Source: Marsupella aquatica
Lineage: Eukaryota > Marchantiophyta
NCBI GenBank assembly: GCA_973895155.1
Contig: OZ316893.1
Location: 27,962,001 to 28,026,000, forward strand
Direction of reading: 5' to 3'
DNA length: 64,000 nucleotides
The translations under genes were made by a program, and so were the position numbers. Below are positions 33,906 through 44,096 of the stretch, one piece after another. The notes below the pieces were generated by a model, which searched no databases, was not told the DNA's origin, and was given only the letters and a program-made list of their open reading frames with translations. Every line of letters starts with the position of its first letter. Position 1 is the stretch's first letter.

Positions 33906-34992
33906 CTCTTAATTGCACTGAGTGGTTGCATCTTTTTTCTTCCTCTCAGACTGATCGTAGTATTTATGACGCCTTCTTTGGTGACGAGCCTCTCTCTTTA
34001 TCCTTTCAAGTGCATCTTCTACGTTACTAAGAATCACCATCTCTCGTTGATGAACTTGCAAATAAGCTCTGTATGCGCCCGCCCTCTATGCGCTCACCTC
34101 TACTCTAAATATCTCCGACTTCCGAAATGGAATTGTTCATGAATAAGAAAGACTCTCAAGTGAAAGGAGGGATCTGAAAATAATGCAACATCAAACCTGA
34201 CCGTGTGCATTCTTTCAAGCGTTTCATCAAGAATGAGAATATTGAAAGCATTGCGTGTTGTGCCTTGAGCTTTGGATACAGAGTCCGACGCAACATTCAA
34301 AATAAGTCACGAAGCTCCAAAGGAGTCATCGACAACAGTGGTTGCAATAGTCCTTGTTTTGGATTTAGCATAAAGTTTGGGATGTCTTAATTGATATTTT
34401 GAATTTTGAACCATCCTAAAACCGGCGTCTATAATCAAACAAAGATCCTTAATCACTAACAACTGGCTTTTGGGGCCACCACTTTGCTTTAGAGGGGTAC
34501 ATTCAATGCATATTTGGACTCAAATTCAAATCTGACCTTTGGATGGGCACGAAACAGATCTGGGCCCTTCCATGTCACATTTTTGTCACGGGGTATTTAC
34601 AAACGACAGGAAACAGGAAACAGTAACAAGAAACAGTTACTGGTAACAGGAAAGTGGGTGGTAATTTTTGTCATCATCATATTGCTAGCGCTCGGAGCTA
34701 ACAATAGCAGCGTTTGGCGCTCGCAAAAAAATGCCATGATTTTAATTATTTTGAAAAATAAGACTTTAAATGGTACATTTTTAGATCGTATTTTTTACTG
34801 GTAACAGTAAAATTTTCCTGGTAACAGGAAACTTTTTGCTGGTACCAGTAAACCTATTTATTGTTTGCTGTTATGGTGGTGATGCCATCTGGAGAATATT
34901 CTGAGAATTAGTTCAAGGACCCAAGTCCTTTTGGTGGAGAAAGTGGAGATCCTTTTAGTACCCTTCTAGCTTGCTTTTGACATGTAGGGGAC
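33906..34992. other. Noncoding; hairpin repeats
   Basis: Short, unconvincing frames only. The right part carries the TTTCCTG..CAGGAAA hairpins and two degenerate GCTAGCGC palindromes (34,684-34,701 and 34,709-34,724). Confidence 0.5.
34599..34860. repeat. TTTCCTGGTAACAGGAAA-type hairpins
   Basis: Several forms in 260 bp: cagttactggtaacaggaaa, ttttactggtaacagtaaaa, ttttcctggtaacaggaaac and gctggtaccagtaaac. Each is palindromic around GGTAAC or GGTACC. They match the perfect hairpin at 21,986-22,023, 12.6 kb away. Confidence 0.75.
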
Positions 34993-36534
34993 ATGGCAAC
35001 CTATGCATCGGACCATGATGGGGGCAGGCATCGTCGACACAAATACCATCATCATCATCATCATAGGGGGACGTACAAATTGTTGGGTAGGCAAAGGGAT
35101 GACTCGTCTGACAATGACAATGAGCATGGTGGTAGTTCTCACCGACACAGACACCATCATTGGCATAGGGGGAGTTCAGCTTCATCGGGCTATAGGAGCG
35201 ATGACGAGCGGCGGAGGAAGAGGGATGACAAGGGAGGGAGGAGGAGGGATGACTCATCCTATGAGGACCATGGTGGGGGTACTTACACCCGACGTAGAGA
35301 CGGCCATCATCATAGGGGGAGGGACGACCTGTCAAATCGAGAGAGAGATTACTCACCAGACATGTATGATCGATCTAGGCGTCACTGATCCAGGCGTCAT
35401 CGACTCAGACATTGTTCCGAGGGCAGGATGGGCCGGAGCCCCCATCATGCAGATGGATTTGGAGAGGCCATGGCTGCTCTTCAGGGGATTGGGCCAGTTT
35501 GCAAGATGCCTTGCCCTTGCAGACAATGCAAGGGTGTTGTCTTACACGAGAGGACCACTGTCCTTAGCCATTTAGGGATCCATGGTTCTTACATCCCCCC
35601 GACCCGAGAGGTAATACAATTTTATTGGGTATTGCAATTATGATAACATCTCCTTCCTTGAATTATTTTTTATTGTCATATTCTGAACTTGTTTTGGTGA
35701 ACATGTGGAACAGATTCCTGTTGTAGTGCGATCTTTGCCTGTGGACCGCTTGAGAGACATTACATGTCGTGTGCTTGCACCACTCGTCCATCCATCCGCA
35801 TTGCCAGCCACATTGAGGGCAATAGACCGTGTATTTCATAGGAGGAGGAGAGTGTTTAGGATGCACCCTATTGAGAGGGGAGTAGTGGTGACCACTAGAC
35901 CCCGATTGATTGACTCCCATCCACCTAGGATTGTTCCACCCCGATGCCCTTTTCTTGATGCATCGGTGTCCCGAGCACCAAGAGAGTTGCGAGGGAGAGC
36001 CTTGGACATCTTAAAGGACTCCTTCCCAGCCCAGTTTGGACTCCCTATGGATCTCCCGCTTTGGGGAGCCTATTATAGTTTGGGACCGCCCATGGGTCAT
36101 CCTCCCCTCCACATTGGGGACTCATGTAGGACTTGGAGTATTTGCTCTTGTGGATATAGTGGTCCCTACCGGTTGTGCACCCGATGATTTACTAACCTCA
36201 GTTTCCATTCTATGGGCCAAAGTATTTGGCGGCAAGATGGCGCATCTTGTCCCGACAATGTCCAACCTTTAGTCGATATGGCATGTCACTAAAGTTGGAC
36301 CCTAGGTATGCTCAGATTGATGGTTACCCACCTCGCACGGGGAACTTGGCAGGTTACATCAACAACACTATTAGTTCTTGGCGTTTAGGGTTTAGGCCAA
36401 ACGCTGAGTGGCACGAGTACCATGACCAGAGTCACCCTCGTTTGCCTGTAGCATGCACGCATTACATCTTGACACATGCTACCCGCACCATTAGAGCAGG
36501 GGAAGAGATTCTCGTAGATTATGATTGGCATTGA
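34993..36534 (+). pseudogene. Zinc-finger plus SET-domain gene linked to a CACTA element
   Basis: From the ATG at 34,993 comes a His/Arg/Asp-rich N-terminal region with a run of six or more histidines and many RRDD repeats. It is broken by one TGA (35,386-35,388) that looks like a CGA change, because the frame continues. A small finger follows (MPCPCRQCKGVVLHERTTVL SHLG region), like the Cys-rich N-terminal domain that accompanies CACTA transposases. An intron (35,611-35,713, GTAATA..ACAG) joins in phase to IPVVVRSLPVDRL. Then come pieces of a SET domain, each in a different frame: THVGLGVFALVDIV near 36,110, then NLAGYINNTISSW, FRPNAEWHEY and TRTIRAGEEILVDYDWH at the end. SET domains methylate lysines, usually on histones. 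The frame changes at about 36,060 and 36,230 could be lesions or unrecognised introns. Its partner gene is the transposase 170 bp downstream. Confidence 0.65.
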
Positions 36535-36703
36535 TGTTTACATGTGTACATGACATATTCATTATGGGGTGACCCTTGCATTTTTCATTATTGATGTTTC
36601 ATTGTAAGCTTTATCACGAAAACCCTTTCTCTAATTGTGATTTGTCATTGCATATTGAGAACTCTAGGATGGTGTACATATTACTCCCACACCTCACCCA
36701 TCA

Positions 36704-39700
36704 ATGATGACTACATCAGCCCGTGCCTTTCACGTACTTGCCACCTTAAATTTCTCAGATGAGGAGGATGCTGAGGGTCATCCCCTTGACCATGATGAGA
36801 TGGACGATCAGGATGAGGAGTACCATGATGCATATGATGGAGAGTTGGATGATGATGTTGACGATGAGGGAGATGAGGGAGATGACCCTACCCTTGAAGA
36901 AGATGCCTTTGCCCACCTTGTTGATGTTCACTTTGGACCTCATGTACCTGACGCCGAGCACCCTATCATGGAAGTGGATCAAGAAGATTAGGATCACTTG
37001 GAAACTGAAGCCAGAACACCACTATTTGAGGGATCTCCATCCTCACGGTAAGGTTGTCCTTAAATTATCACAACTCTGGAATTTCATCCATTGAATATTG
37101 GGCAGTCTAAGTTGTAGTGCAAGGCATGCCATCTAGCTAGCTACCCGGACTAATTGAAAAAAGTCTGGTTTTTGTGGTTTTGCAAATACAGGTTGGGTGC
37201 AACTTTGTTGATGTTGAATTTGCAAGGAGTTTTCAATGGTTCGGATGTCCATACAGATGCACTCTTCCAATTGTTCCACACCAAACCCTTGCCCCAACCA
37301 AACACTCTCCCTGGATGTGTGAGGGAGGCTAAGAAGTTGTTAGCCTCAATTGGATTGGCTTTAGAGACTATCCACATGTGCCCAGGTGGGTGCATATTGT
37401 ATAGAGGGGTGTACAAGGATCACAGTCACTACCCAGAGGAACAGTGTAGGCTTCCACGGTATTGACCAGACACCATTGGAGACAAGATTGCAGAAAAGGT
37501 AATGTTTTCCTCAACGCAATGTGAAAACAAGAAAGTCTGACTTTTAACGTTGCGTTCTTTCAAACAACGTCATATATGACTATGTAATTGATTACTTTAC
37601 GTCGTCCATCTAACTTAACGTCATTCAAAACGACATAGATATTTTTTAACGTCATAAGGGAAACCCGTAACTAACGTCTTAAGGTATATCGTATTTAAGA
37701 AACATCGTCTGTGACCATGTTTGTATTCTGGATATGTAGTTTGGAAGGACGTTTAGGGTTATTGTCGTTGAATTGACGACGTTACATTGATTTTGGCAGG
37801 TTTTTTGTTATTTCCCAATCACTCCCCGACTTTAGCATCTCTACCAATGAAAGCACTTATCCACACTACAGACTTGGCATGTGGAGAACAAATCCCCACC
37901 AGGGATAATGCGATACCACCAAGATAGTCCAGCGTGGAAGCACATTGATGCCACTTGGCCGGATTTTTCCCAGGAGCCTAGAAATGTTTGTTTGGGGTTG
38001 GCAATCGATGGAGTGAACCCATATAAGCAACAATGGAAGCCTAAGTCCATCTGACCTATTCTTTTGATAAATCAGAACATCCCTCCATGGTTGGCAATGA
38101 AGAAGGGTCATGTGCTTTTATTAGCTATAATTCCTGGACCCAAGGCTTGTAAGAATCCTGATGTCTATTTGGATCTAGCTTATGAAGAGCTACATAATCT
38201 ATGGGAGGTTGGAGCATCAACAATAGATGTCACTCGTGAACCAGGCAATGGCAAGACCTTCAATATGAGGGTGATGATCACTCATTGCACCACAGATGGT
38301 CCAGGTAATTCATTGGGCAACCCAATGGCTATTGTTTTCACAATGTCATGTGCAATGCATATGTTAGGGTTATTTGTGGTCTGAACATGGTTCAATGAAA
38401 TGGCAGGTATGGGGACAATATCTGGCCTGAAGGTGGCAGGTTTTTCAGCTTGCCCTTCATGTGGCCCAGAGTTGCATGGGAGGTACTCAAGACTACTAAA
38501 GAAAACCACATATGAGTGCAGTAGGGTCCGGTTGGCAATGGATGACCACTTGCGACAAAACACAACACATTGGGTAGAGATTGAATTGCGGCCATGTCCT
38601 AATGGCCCTTTAGCTCAAGGACAAATTCAAATGGTAGAGAAGATGGAAGCAAAGTTACTGAAACCCAAGGATTGTGGAGTAAACCGATGCTCAGCTATGT
38701 GGGACTTGCCTTATTGGAGGGTAAGTGATAGAAGTGCATGGTTCCTTTACAGCAAATTAGCCCAATAAAATGCTTAATTTAGAGATTGCAACTGATGAAA
38801 TATGCTATTTCAATTTCCAGAGACTCATGGTTCGATGGTTGTTGGACCCCATGCACATTGAAGTGAATGTTGCTAAGAACTTGGTGAAGCACATTTATGG
38901 GACGAATGACACTCGTGGAGTCCAAGAGGATGCTGAGAGGGTTGGAATAGTGAAGAGTTGTTAGATAACACGTACTGGGGAGAAACCTCCTGGTCCTTGG
39001 ATTTTGCCAAGAGAGGTTTTGAAGGACATGAATGGGATGATAAGCGAGATGAAGTTCCCTAAGCCATTACCGAGCTGGTTTTCGTGGGTGCACTAGTACA
39101 AGGAATGATCACATACCCCCAATAGGGTTGAAGTCTCATGATTATCACAAGTTGATTCAACATGTGCTACCAGCAGTCTTGCGTTGTTGTGATGACTCCC
39201 GGGAGCGACGTTTACTCCGTCTAACTATATATGACATGTGCTCCATTTTCAGGTATGATCACATACCCTCTCTTCCATTGCTCTCTTGCAAGCCCCTGTT
39301 GCCGCTGCAAGACCCCTGTAATTCAACAAGTATTTCAAACTTATTTTTCTACAGCCTGATGTGGATCTGATATACAAAATCTTTGATGGTTTTGAGGAGG
39401 AACATAGGTGGGTATGCGCTAAGGAGATAAAGGAGTCTGAGATTCCTTTGATGAGGGAGAGGTAAGCTTGCGTGATGTGCAATATGGAGAAGGTGTTTCC
39501 CCCATGCATATTTGACATGCAATTGCATTTACTATGTCACTTGGTGGATGAGGTCGCGATTGCTGGTCCTATCCATGCACGTTGGATGTATTGGGTAGAG
39601 CCCTTCATGAAAGTGCTCAAGTCCATGGTGCGTCAACCAGCTCGACTAGAGGGAAGTATGGCAACGGGGTATATCATGTCGGAGTGCCTCTTTTATTCTG

Positions 39701-40644
39701 GAGGGATGATAGGGAGTTTGGACACATAAGCTCCCACAGCTCGGGAAGAGGCACAAGATGATGACAATGGTGGGTTGCGTTTGATGGGTGCGTCAAGAAA
39801 GCGTTCACTACATGACGACATACTTTGACTACAGATCCACAATTATGTGTTGGGAAATTGCCCAGAGATGTCTCAGTGGAGGGAGTTGCATAGGTACATA
39901 TATGCAACTCTATATATATGTTAATCTAACAGTAAATGTTATTCTACATTCTATGTGTGTAGAATTTAGAGTGGGTTAAAGGAGCACTTCTTTGGATTGT
40001 GCAATATTCTAATGGATTCATACATTTTTTGCAGTGCATTCTTGGCGCAGCAACCGATAGTTCCACGACGGTATGCATTATTTTGCATATGGGCATTGGA
40101 GCGCATGGATAGGCTCCTTGCAGAGCATGGACCCTTATCCATTCCCATTGATATACAGAACATCATTAGGGGACCAGGGTTGTGGGCAACGACCCATACA
40201 CACATGTATGAGTCAGGGCACCACTTTCGCACTTGGAGGACGGACCACATGAAGAAGAGTACATGTAACTCATGAGTGTTCATGTTGACAGACCCAGGTG
40301 ATGTTGAGATTCCCTATTGTGGCACTGTATTGGATATTTTAGACGTTCACTTTGGGTCATTTACTACTACTGTGTTAGAGGTGCGGTGGCACAAATCCAT
40401 CATGTCACCTCCACATAGAGCCACCATGGTGAAAGATGAGTGTGGGTTCTATCGGGTAGACACGACTCGTGTAGCACCATCCGGGACTGAGTTTAGTGAC
40501 ACTATAGTATTTCCTAGCCAGGTGGATCAGTGTATTATGGTTCCGATGCACACTATGAGAGGATGGTCCATCGTCATTCCCATCTTCCCACGACGGAGGA
40601 AGGGTTTGATGGCATCAGTAATTGTAGACGATATGGATCCATGA
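36704..40644 (+). pseudogene. TNP2-type CACTA transposase, multi-exon, decayed
   Basis: Starts with a very acidic exon (36,704 on), stop at 36,989-36,991, then TPLFEGSPSSR. An intron (37,048-37,191) joins in phase to LGATLLMLNLQGVFNGSD, and a second (37,499-37,799) joins DKIAEK to VFCYFPITPRL. The order then follows TNP2: NKSPPGIMRYHQDSPAWKHI, PRNVCLGLAIDGVNPYKQ, NIPPWLAMKKGHVLLLAIIP, FSACPSCGPELHG, a further intron, LPYWR joined to WLLDPMHIEVNVAKNLV, and KSHDYHKLIQHVLPAVLR. The DUF4218-like part (FPPCIFDMQLHLLCHLVDEV, GPIHARWMYWVEPFM) and a DUF4216-like C terminus (FPSQVDQCIMVPM) come last. Several TGA/TAG stops (for example after RLPRY and YQ) show it is inactive. This enzyme cuts CACTA ends; here it could only be a relic. 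Confidence 0.85.
37499..37799 (+). other. Transposase intron built of ACGTC/ACGTT motifs
   Basis: A 301-bp intron with consensus borders (AAG/GTAATG and TTTTGGCAG/G). It contains about ten acgtc/acgtt motifs (acaacgtcat, tttacgtcgtcc, taacgtcatt, taacgtctta, gacgacgtta). This is the same motif family as the subterminal arrays of the element. Confidence 0.7.
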
Positions 40645-40789
40645 CCATAAATGTATTCAGTGCATGTATATATATTCGTTATGGCCACCTTCATGTGGGT
40701 TTGTAGCATCTGCCATCGTTGTATGACTATTACGTCTTGAGGCGCAAGGTAGACCAACTTATCTTCAAACTATGTCGTACCAGACAACC

Positions 40790-42286
40790 TCCTTACAACG
40801 TTAATTCTAGTTTACGTCATTTAATTGAGGCCTAAATGACATTAATTTACCCACAACCCAGTTCCACACGACGTAAACTATCCACAAAAAATGACGTACA
40901 TTCATTTACGTCGTTTGAGGGTACGTATTAAAAAATGTCATTGTGTATTGCAACGTTAACCATATCCGCGCGACGTTAATGACAGTGGTGACATTAATTG
41001 GCACATGCATTCAAAGTGAAAAACATGAGGGAGTCTTTATTCAGATTCAATATGATACAGAGATACAGAGATACAGAGATGCAAAGGTCCTAGAAAGCAC
41101 ATTGCATGTCCACCACAAAACAACTCTAACCTAGCCAAATCACTAAACTCCCTCATCCGCTGACTTCCAAATTGTTGCTACTTAAGGAGTTCCTTCACCA
41201 GACCAGTAGTACTCCTCATCTGCCTTCCTTGTTTTGTATGAATCACGCCTCTGCCTCTGGTTCCATTTCTTCCGGACGACCTCTTCCCCAACCTTTAGCC
41301 TTTCAGCCTCAACCTCAACTGCACAACTTTCCTTGTAATCATACAAGACAATGTGAAGCTCAGTTGGAGACAACTCACATTTGGGCAATGTAGGTGGATA
41401 TGCCTCCCCATCATCTGGGTTGGATGAGTCATCCAACATCTCATCATCACCTGGGTGCAGCAAGAAGTCTCCTGGATCCAACTGTTTGTTGGCCAGAATT
41501 GAGCACTCTACCCAGCGGATAGAAATGAAATGAATTGTCTCTGCAAAGTGCTCGATCAATCCATGGTAGTCACTGAAGTGCTCAACAACTTCTTTCCACG
41601 TATAGGCCAGCAAGTAGTCTGTTTCCGAGGTACACAACTTCTCAATAACGCCTCCCCGACAAAAGAACCCACGGACAATCTTATCCTCTTCACCAAGTGG
41701 AAGGAAGCAACAATGCACATCCTTGAAGAACTTGCGCACCATGATTGAACACTGAGTCTATCCCACACTGCAATTTCTCTGTACTCAGAGAGAGTGCATT
41801 CTCCAAAAACCACAAATGCAAGCCTACTTTGGTCTCAGTAGTCTTAAACCAAAATCCTCCCATAGAAAACCCGAGCTATACTCGAGTCAACATAGACTAC
41901 TCCTCATTCAAGTCGTCCAGACCAATGTACTTGACGTCTAACATGGCTTGGTTCATCTGAAACGTCCTACAGAACAACGTCACGTTGTTTACGACTCCTT
42001 CTACAACATAGATATTAACGATGTGACAGACTACACACATTACGTCCTCTCCTATGTTGTTAATAACAAACGACTTTCAAAATGACGTTCATGATAGCTC
42101 ATCCAGCAACGTTACGTTTAACAGTGTTTCAAATGATGTTAAGTGGGAGCAATTGGCGCTTAGATTTCTACAATGTCTTAGTTACGTCGGACATAGTTGT
42201 AAACGTAGTCATGGTAGTCGTTAATGATGTTAATGACGATTATCAGGAGGTATTGTTAGCATCCAAAGCAACAAAATCTAGTAGTG
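40790..42286. repeat. Right subterminal repeats and end of the CACTA element
   Basis: Two dense blocks (40,790-40,990 and 41,955-42,250) of acgtt/acgtc motifs in both orientations, ending in aaaatctagtagtg at 42,286. Subterminal arrays near a GTAGTG end are where CACTA transposase accessory proteins bind. The block is split by the 186-codon minus-strand ORF. Confidence 0.75.
41182..41742 (-). CDS. Unknown 186-residue protein
   Basis: An intact ORF from a true ATG at 41,742 to a TGA at 41,182. I do not recognise it. The first 100 residues look globular (KFFKDVHCCFLPLGEEDKIV, YTWKEVVEHFSDYHGL, IHFISIRWVECSILAN). An acidic linker follows (HPGDDEMLDDSSNPDDGE), then a charged, basic C terminus (VVRKKWNQRQRRDSYK). 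No signal peptide or membrane segment. It lies inside the right subterminal region of the CACTA element, convergent with the transposase gene. It may be a second transposon gene or the last exon of a longer one. Confidence 0.5.
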   Translation of the reverse strand: MVRKFFKDVHCCFLPLGEEDKIVRGFFCRGGVIEKLCTSETDYLLAYTWKEVVEHFSDYHGLIEHFAETIHFISIRWVECSILANKQLDPGDFLLHPGDDEMLDDSSNPDDGEAYPPTLPKCELSPTELHIVLYDYKESCAVEVEAERLKVGEEVVRKKWNQRQRRDSYKTRKADEEYYWSGEGTP

Positions 42287-43690
42287 TACAAAAATACTAT
42301 GACATGAAATACTATGACACTAATATGTGAGTAGAGAAGTTTTGGAGCTAAAATGGTACTAGTCCCGAAACATAGTGACATAGTTACACTAAACTCCATT
42401 ATTCATGTGAAAATACACACTAGAAAACAATTATGAATTGAAGTTAGATGAATGTGAATGCAATGATATATTTAGGCTCTCTTGATTTAAATAAATGTAT
42501 TCCTTGTCTATTCGGGATCTTAATGATTGTTTACCCTAAGGTAGAACTGGCAGAGCTGTAGAACTTGTTACCGGGTTTTTAGAGTTCTAGATATAGCATA
42601 CTCATCTTGGAGCAAAAAAAGGTAATTTGTCCTATGCAAGAGATAAATGTACTAATTTTGGAAGTGGGTGGGGGCAATGTGAAAGCGGATGGGTATCCAG
42701 GGTATACCATAGTAGAGGGCTATCCAAGGCACTAGGTGTCAGGGGCAAGGGCAAGGGCAAGGGCAATAGGCTGCGGCTCCTCTCATTTGCTTTGGATGAT
42801 GCGGTTGCAACTGCATGTTGGACTCAAGGTTTCTCATTGTTGGATGCTGACTCTTGCTACTGGACTCTCCCTCTCCGCTGCTGGACTCGATCTTGCTCTC
42901 AATGGCTTGGTGGCTTCTGGCTCAACTGGACTCAATGCTACTGGACTTGCTTGTTGCTTGATGCTCAATGTGTCACACCATTATGAGTGGTAGTATAGGA
43001 TATCGGACTATGTAGGTTTGAGGCTTTCATATGTGTGTTATCTAAGTGTTTTAGGGTTAGTGTATGTTGTGAGAGATATTTATCCTTTTGTCTTGGCTCA
43101 AAGGTCTCATCTTTTGATGTGGAGCCTTTCGAGCACAAGCTCTAGCGGCTATGGTGTGGCTGTCTAGGTTGTGTGTACGTAACGTGGATTCCTTGAGGCG
43201 CAAGGGGCGTTTGGCTTGACATATTAAGTGTGTGATTGCGTCGGGCAAGATTGTGTGTTTGATTGGCATCAATTGTTGTTTGATTGCTCTTGAAGATTAC
43301 ATCAAAAGATTGGCTTTGAACTCTGTTGTGCGTACTGTGCAGACGTAAGTTTGATTTCATTTTGGTTTTGTTGTTGATGATTCATGGTAGCTCGGATTGG
43401 GTGTTGTTATTGAATGGATCGTTGGTATCTTGATCTGTTGCAAGTTGGTGCGACGCTTGCGTGGAAGTGAAGCTTCAAGTTGTTGTTGCTAAGTTGTAGT
43501 TTGGGAGTTGCGGTCTTCGGCAATATGCATTGTTGCATCGTGGATGACTGATTGTGTGATCAACATTCAAGCGGATGTTGCTATCGACAATTGTGTGCAA
43601 AACAAATGGTGGCGTTTGATCCTATTTTGTGAAGGGCAAGTAGTTGAATGTGCGACTCTTTGTGGGTTTGATTGAGGTGGTTTGATTGGG
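42287..43690. other. No gene recognised
   Basis: Flank to the right of the CACTA end. It contains T/G-rich sequence and a short patch of gggcaa units (42,740-42,765) followed by degenerate ttgctactggactc repeats. The open frames there come from these repeats. Confidence 0.4.
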
Positions 43691-44096
43691 AGTGTGCTGA
43701 CCCCAATATTTTTGTTGTTTATAGTAAAGTGCGATTATTGTCCTAAAAATGGTTGGGTCAACCATAATGGGTACTTAAGGTACCGTCGCCAGTCTGAACT
43801 GAAGGAAATTTGCATAACAATCATGTCAAGTGTTGTGCCTTCACTTAGTAATGAGTAGAGGACGATCGTAGATAGCCCCCAAAGTAAAACCGTATCTAGG
43901 GCCATCATTAATAGGGCATTTGACTACAACGCTCTCACACTCGCACAATGGAGGGACGGCCCGCCCTTCCAGACATTCAAGGACCAAAGGGAGAAATTGA
44001 TTGAGCATAAGGCAGGGGGCGGGCTGGATTTTGCCTGACAAGGCATTTGCGCACTCATCGTCTCTCACTTCCAATGAAAGCATTTGCTAGATTGCA

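Larger units (their letters stand above)
22430..42286 (+). mobile_element. Large CACTA (CMC) transposon, right end clear, left end inferred
   Basis: The right end reads aaaatctaGTAGTG at 42,286, the inverse of CACTACTAGATTTT, and is preceded by 300 bp of ACGTCGTT-type subterminal motifs. A TNP2-type transposase gene lies at 36,704-40,644. The left end is not located; the motif block at 22,430-22,660 is the best candidate, giving about 19.9 kb. If that is right, the element carries a RING-like gene, another gene, a minus-strand transposase-like pseudogene and a SET-domain gene. It could equally be a shorter CACTA element starting near 34.9 kb beside unrelated transposons. Both readings fit the data. 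Confidence 0.5.

Noticed and set aside
34955-35575. Other open frames over the histidine-rich region, on both strands
   Set aside because: They come from CAT/ATC trinucleotide-like composition. Only the frame joining the finger and the splice site to the SET domain makes sense.
42627-42993. ORFs of 119 and 85 codons near 42.7-43.0 kb
   Set aside because: Built from gggcaa and ctggactc repeats, with overlapping frames and no domain.
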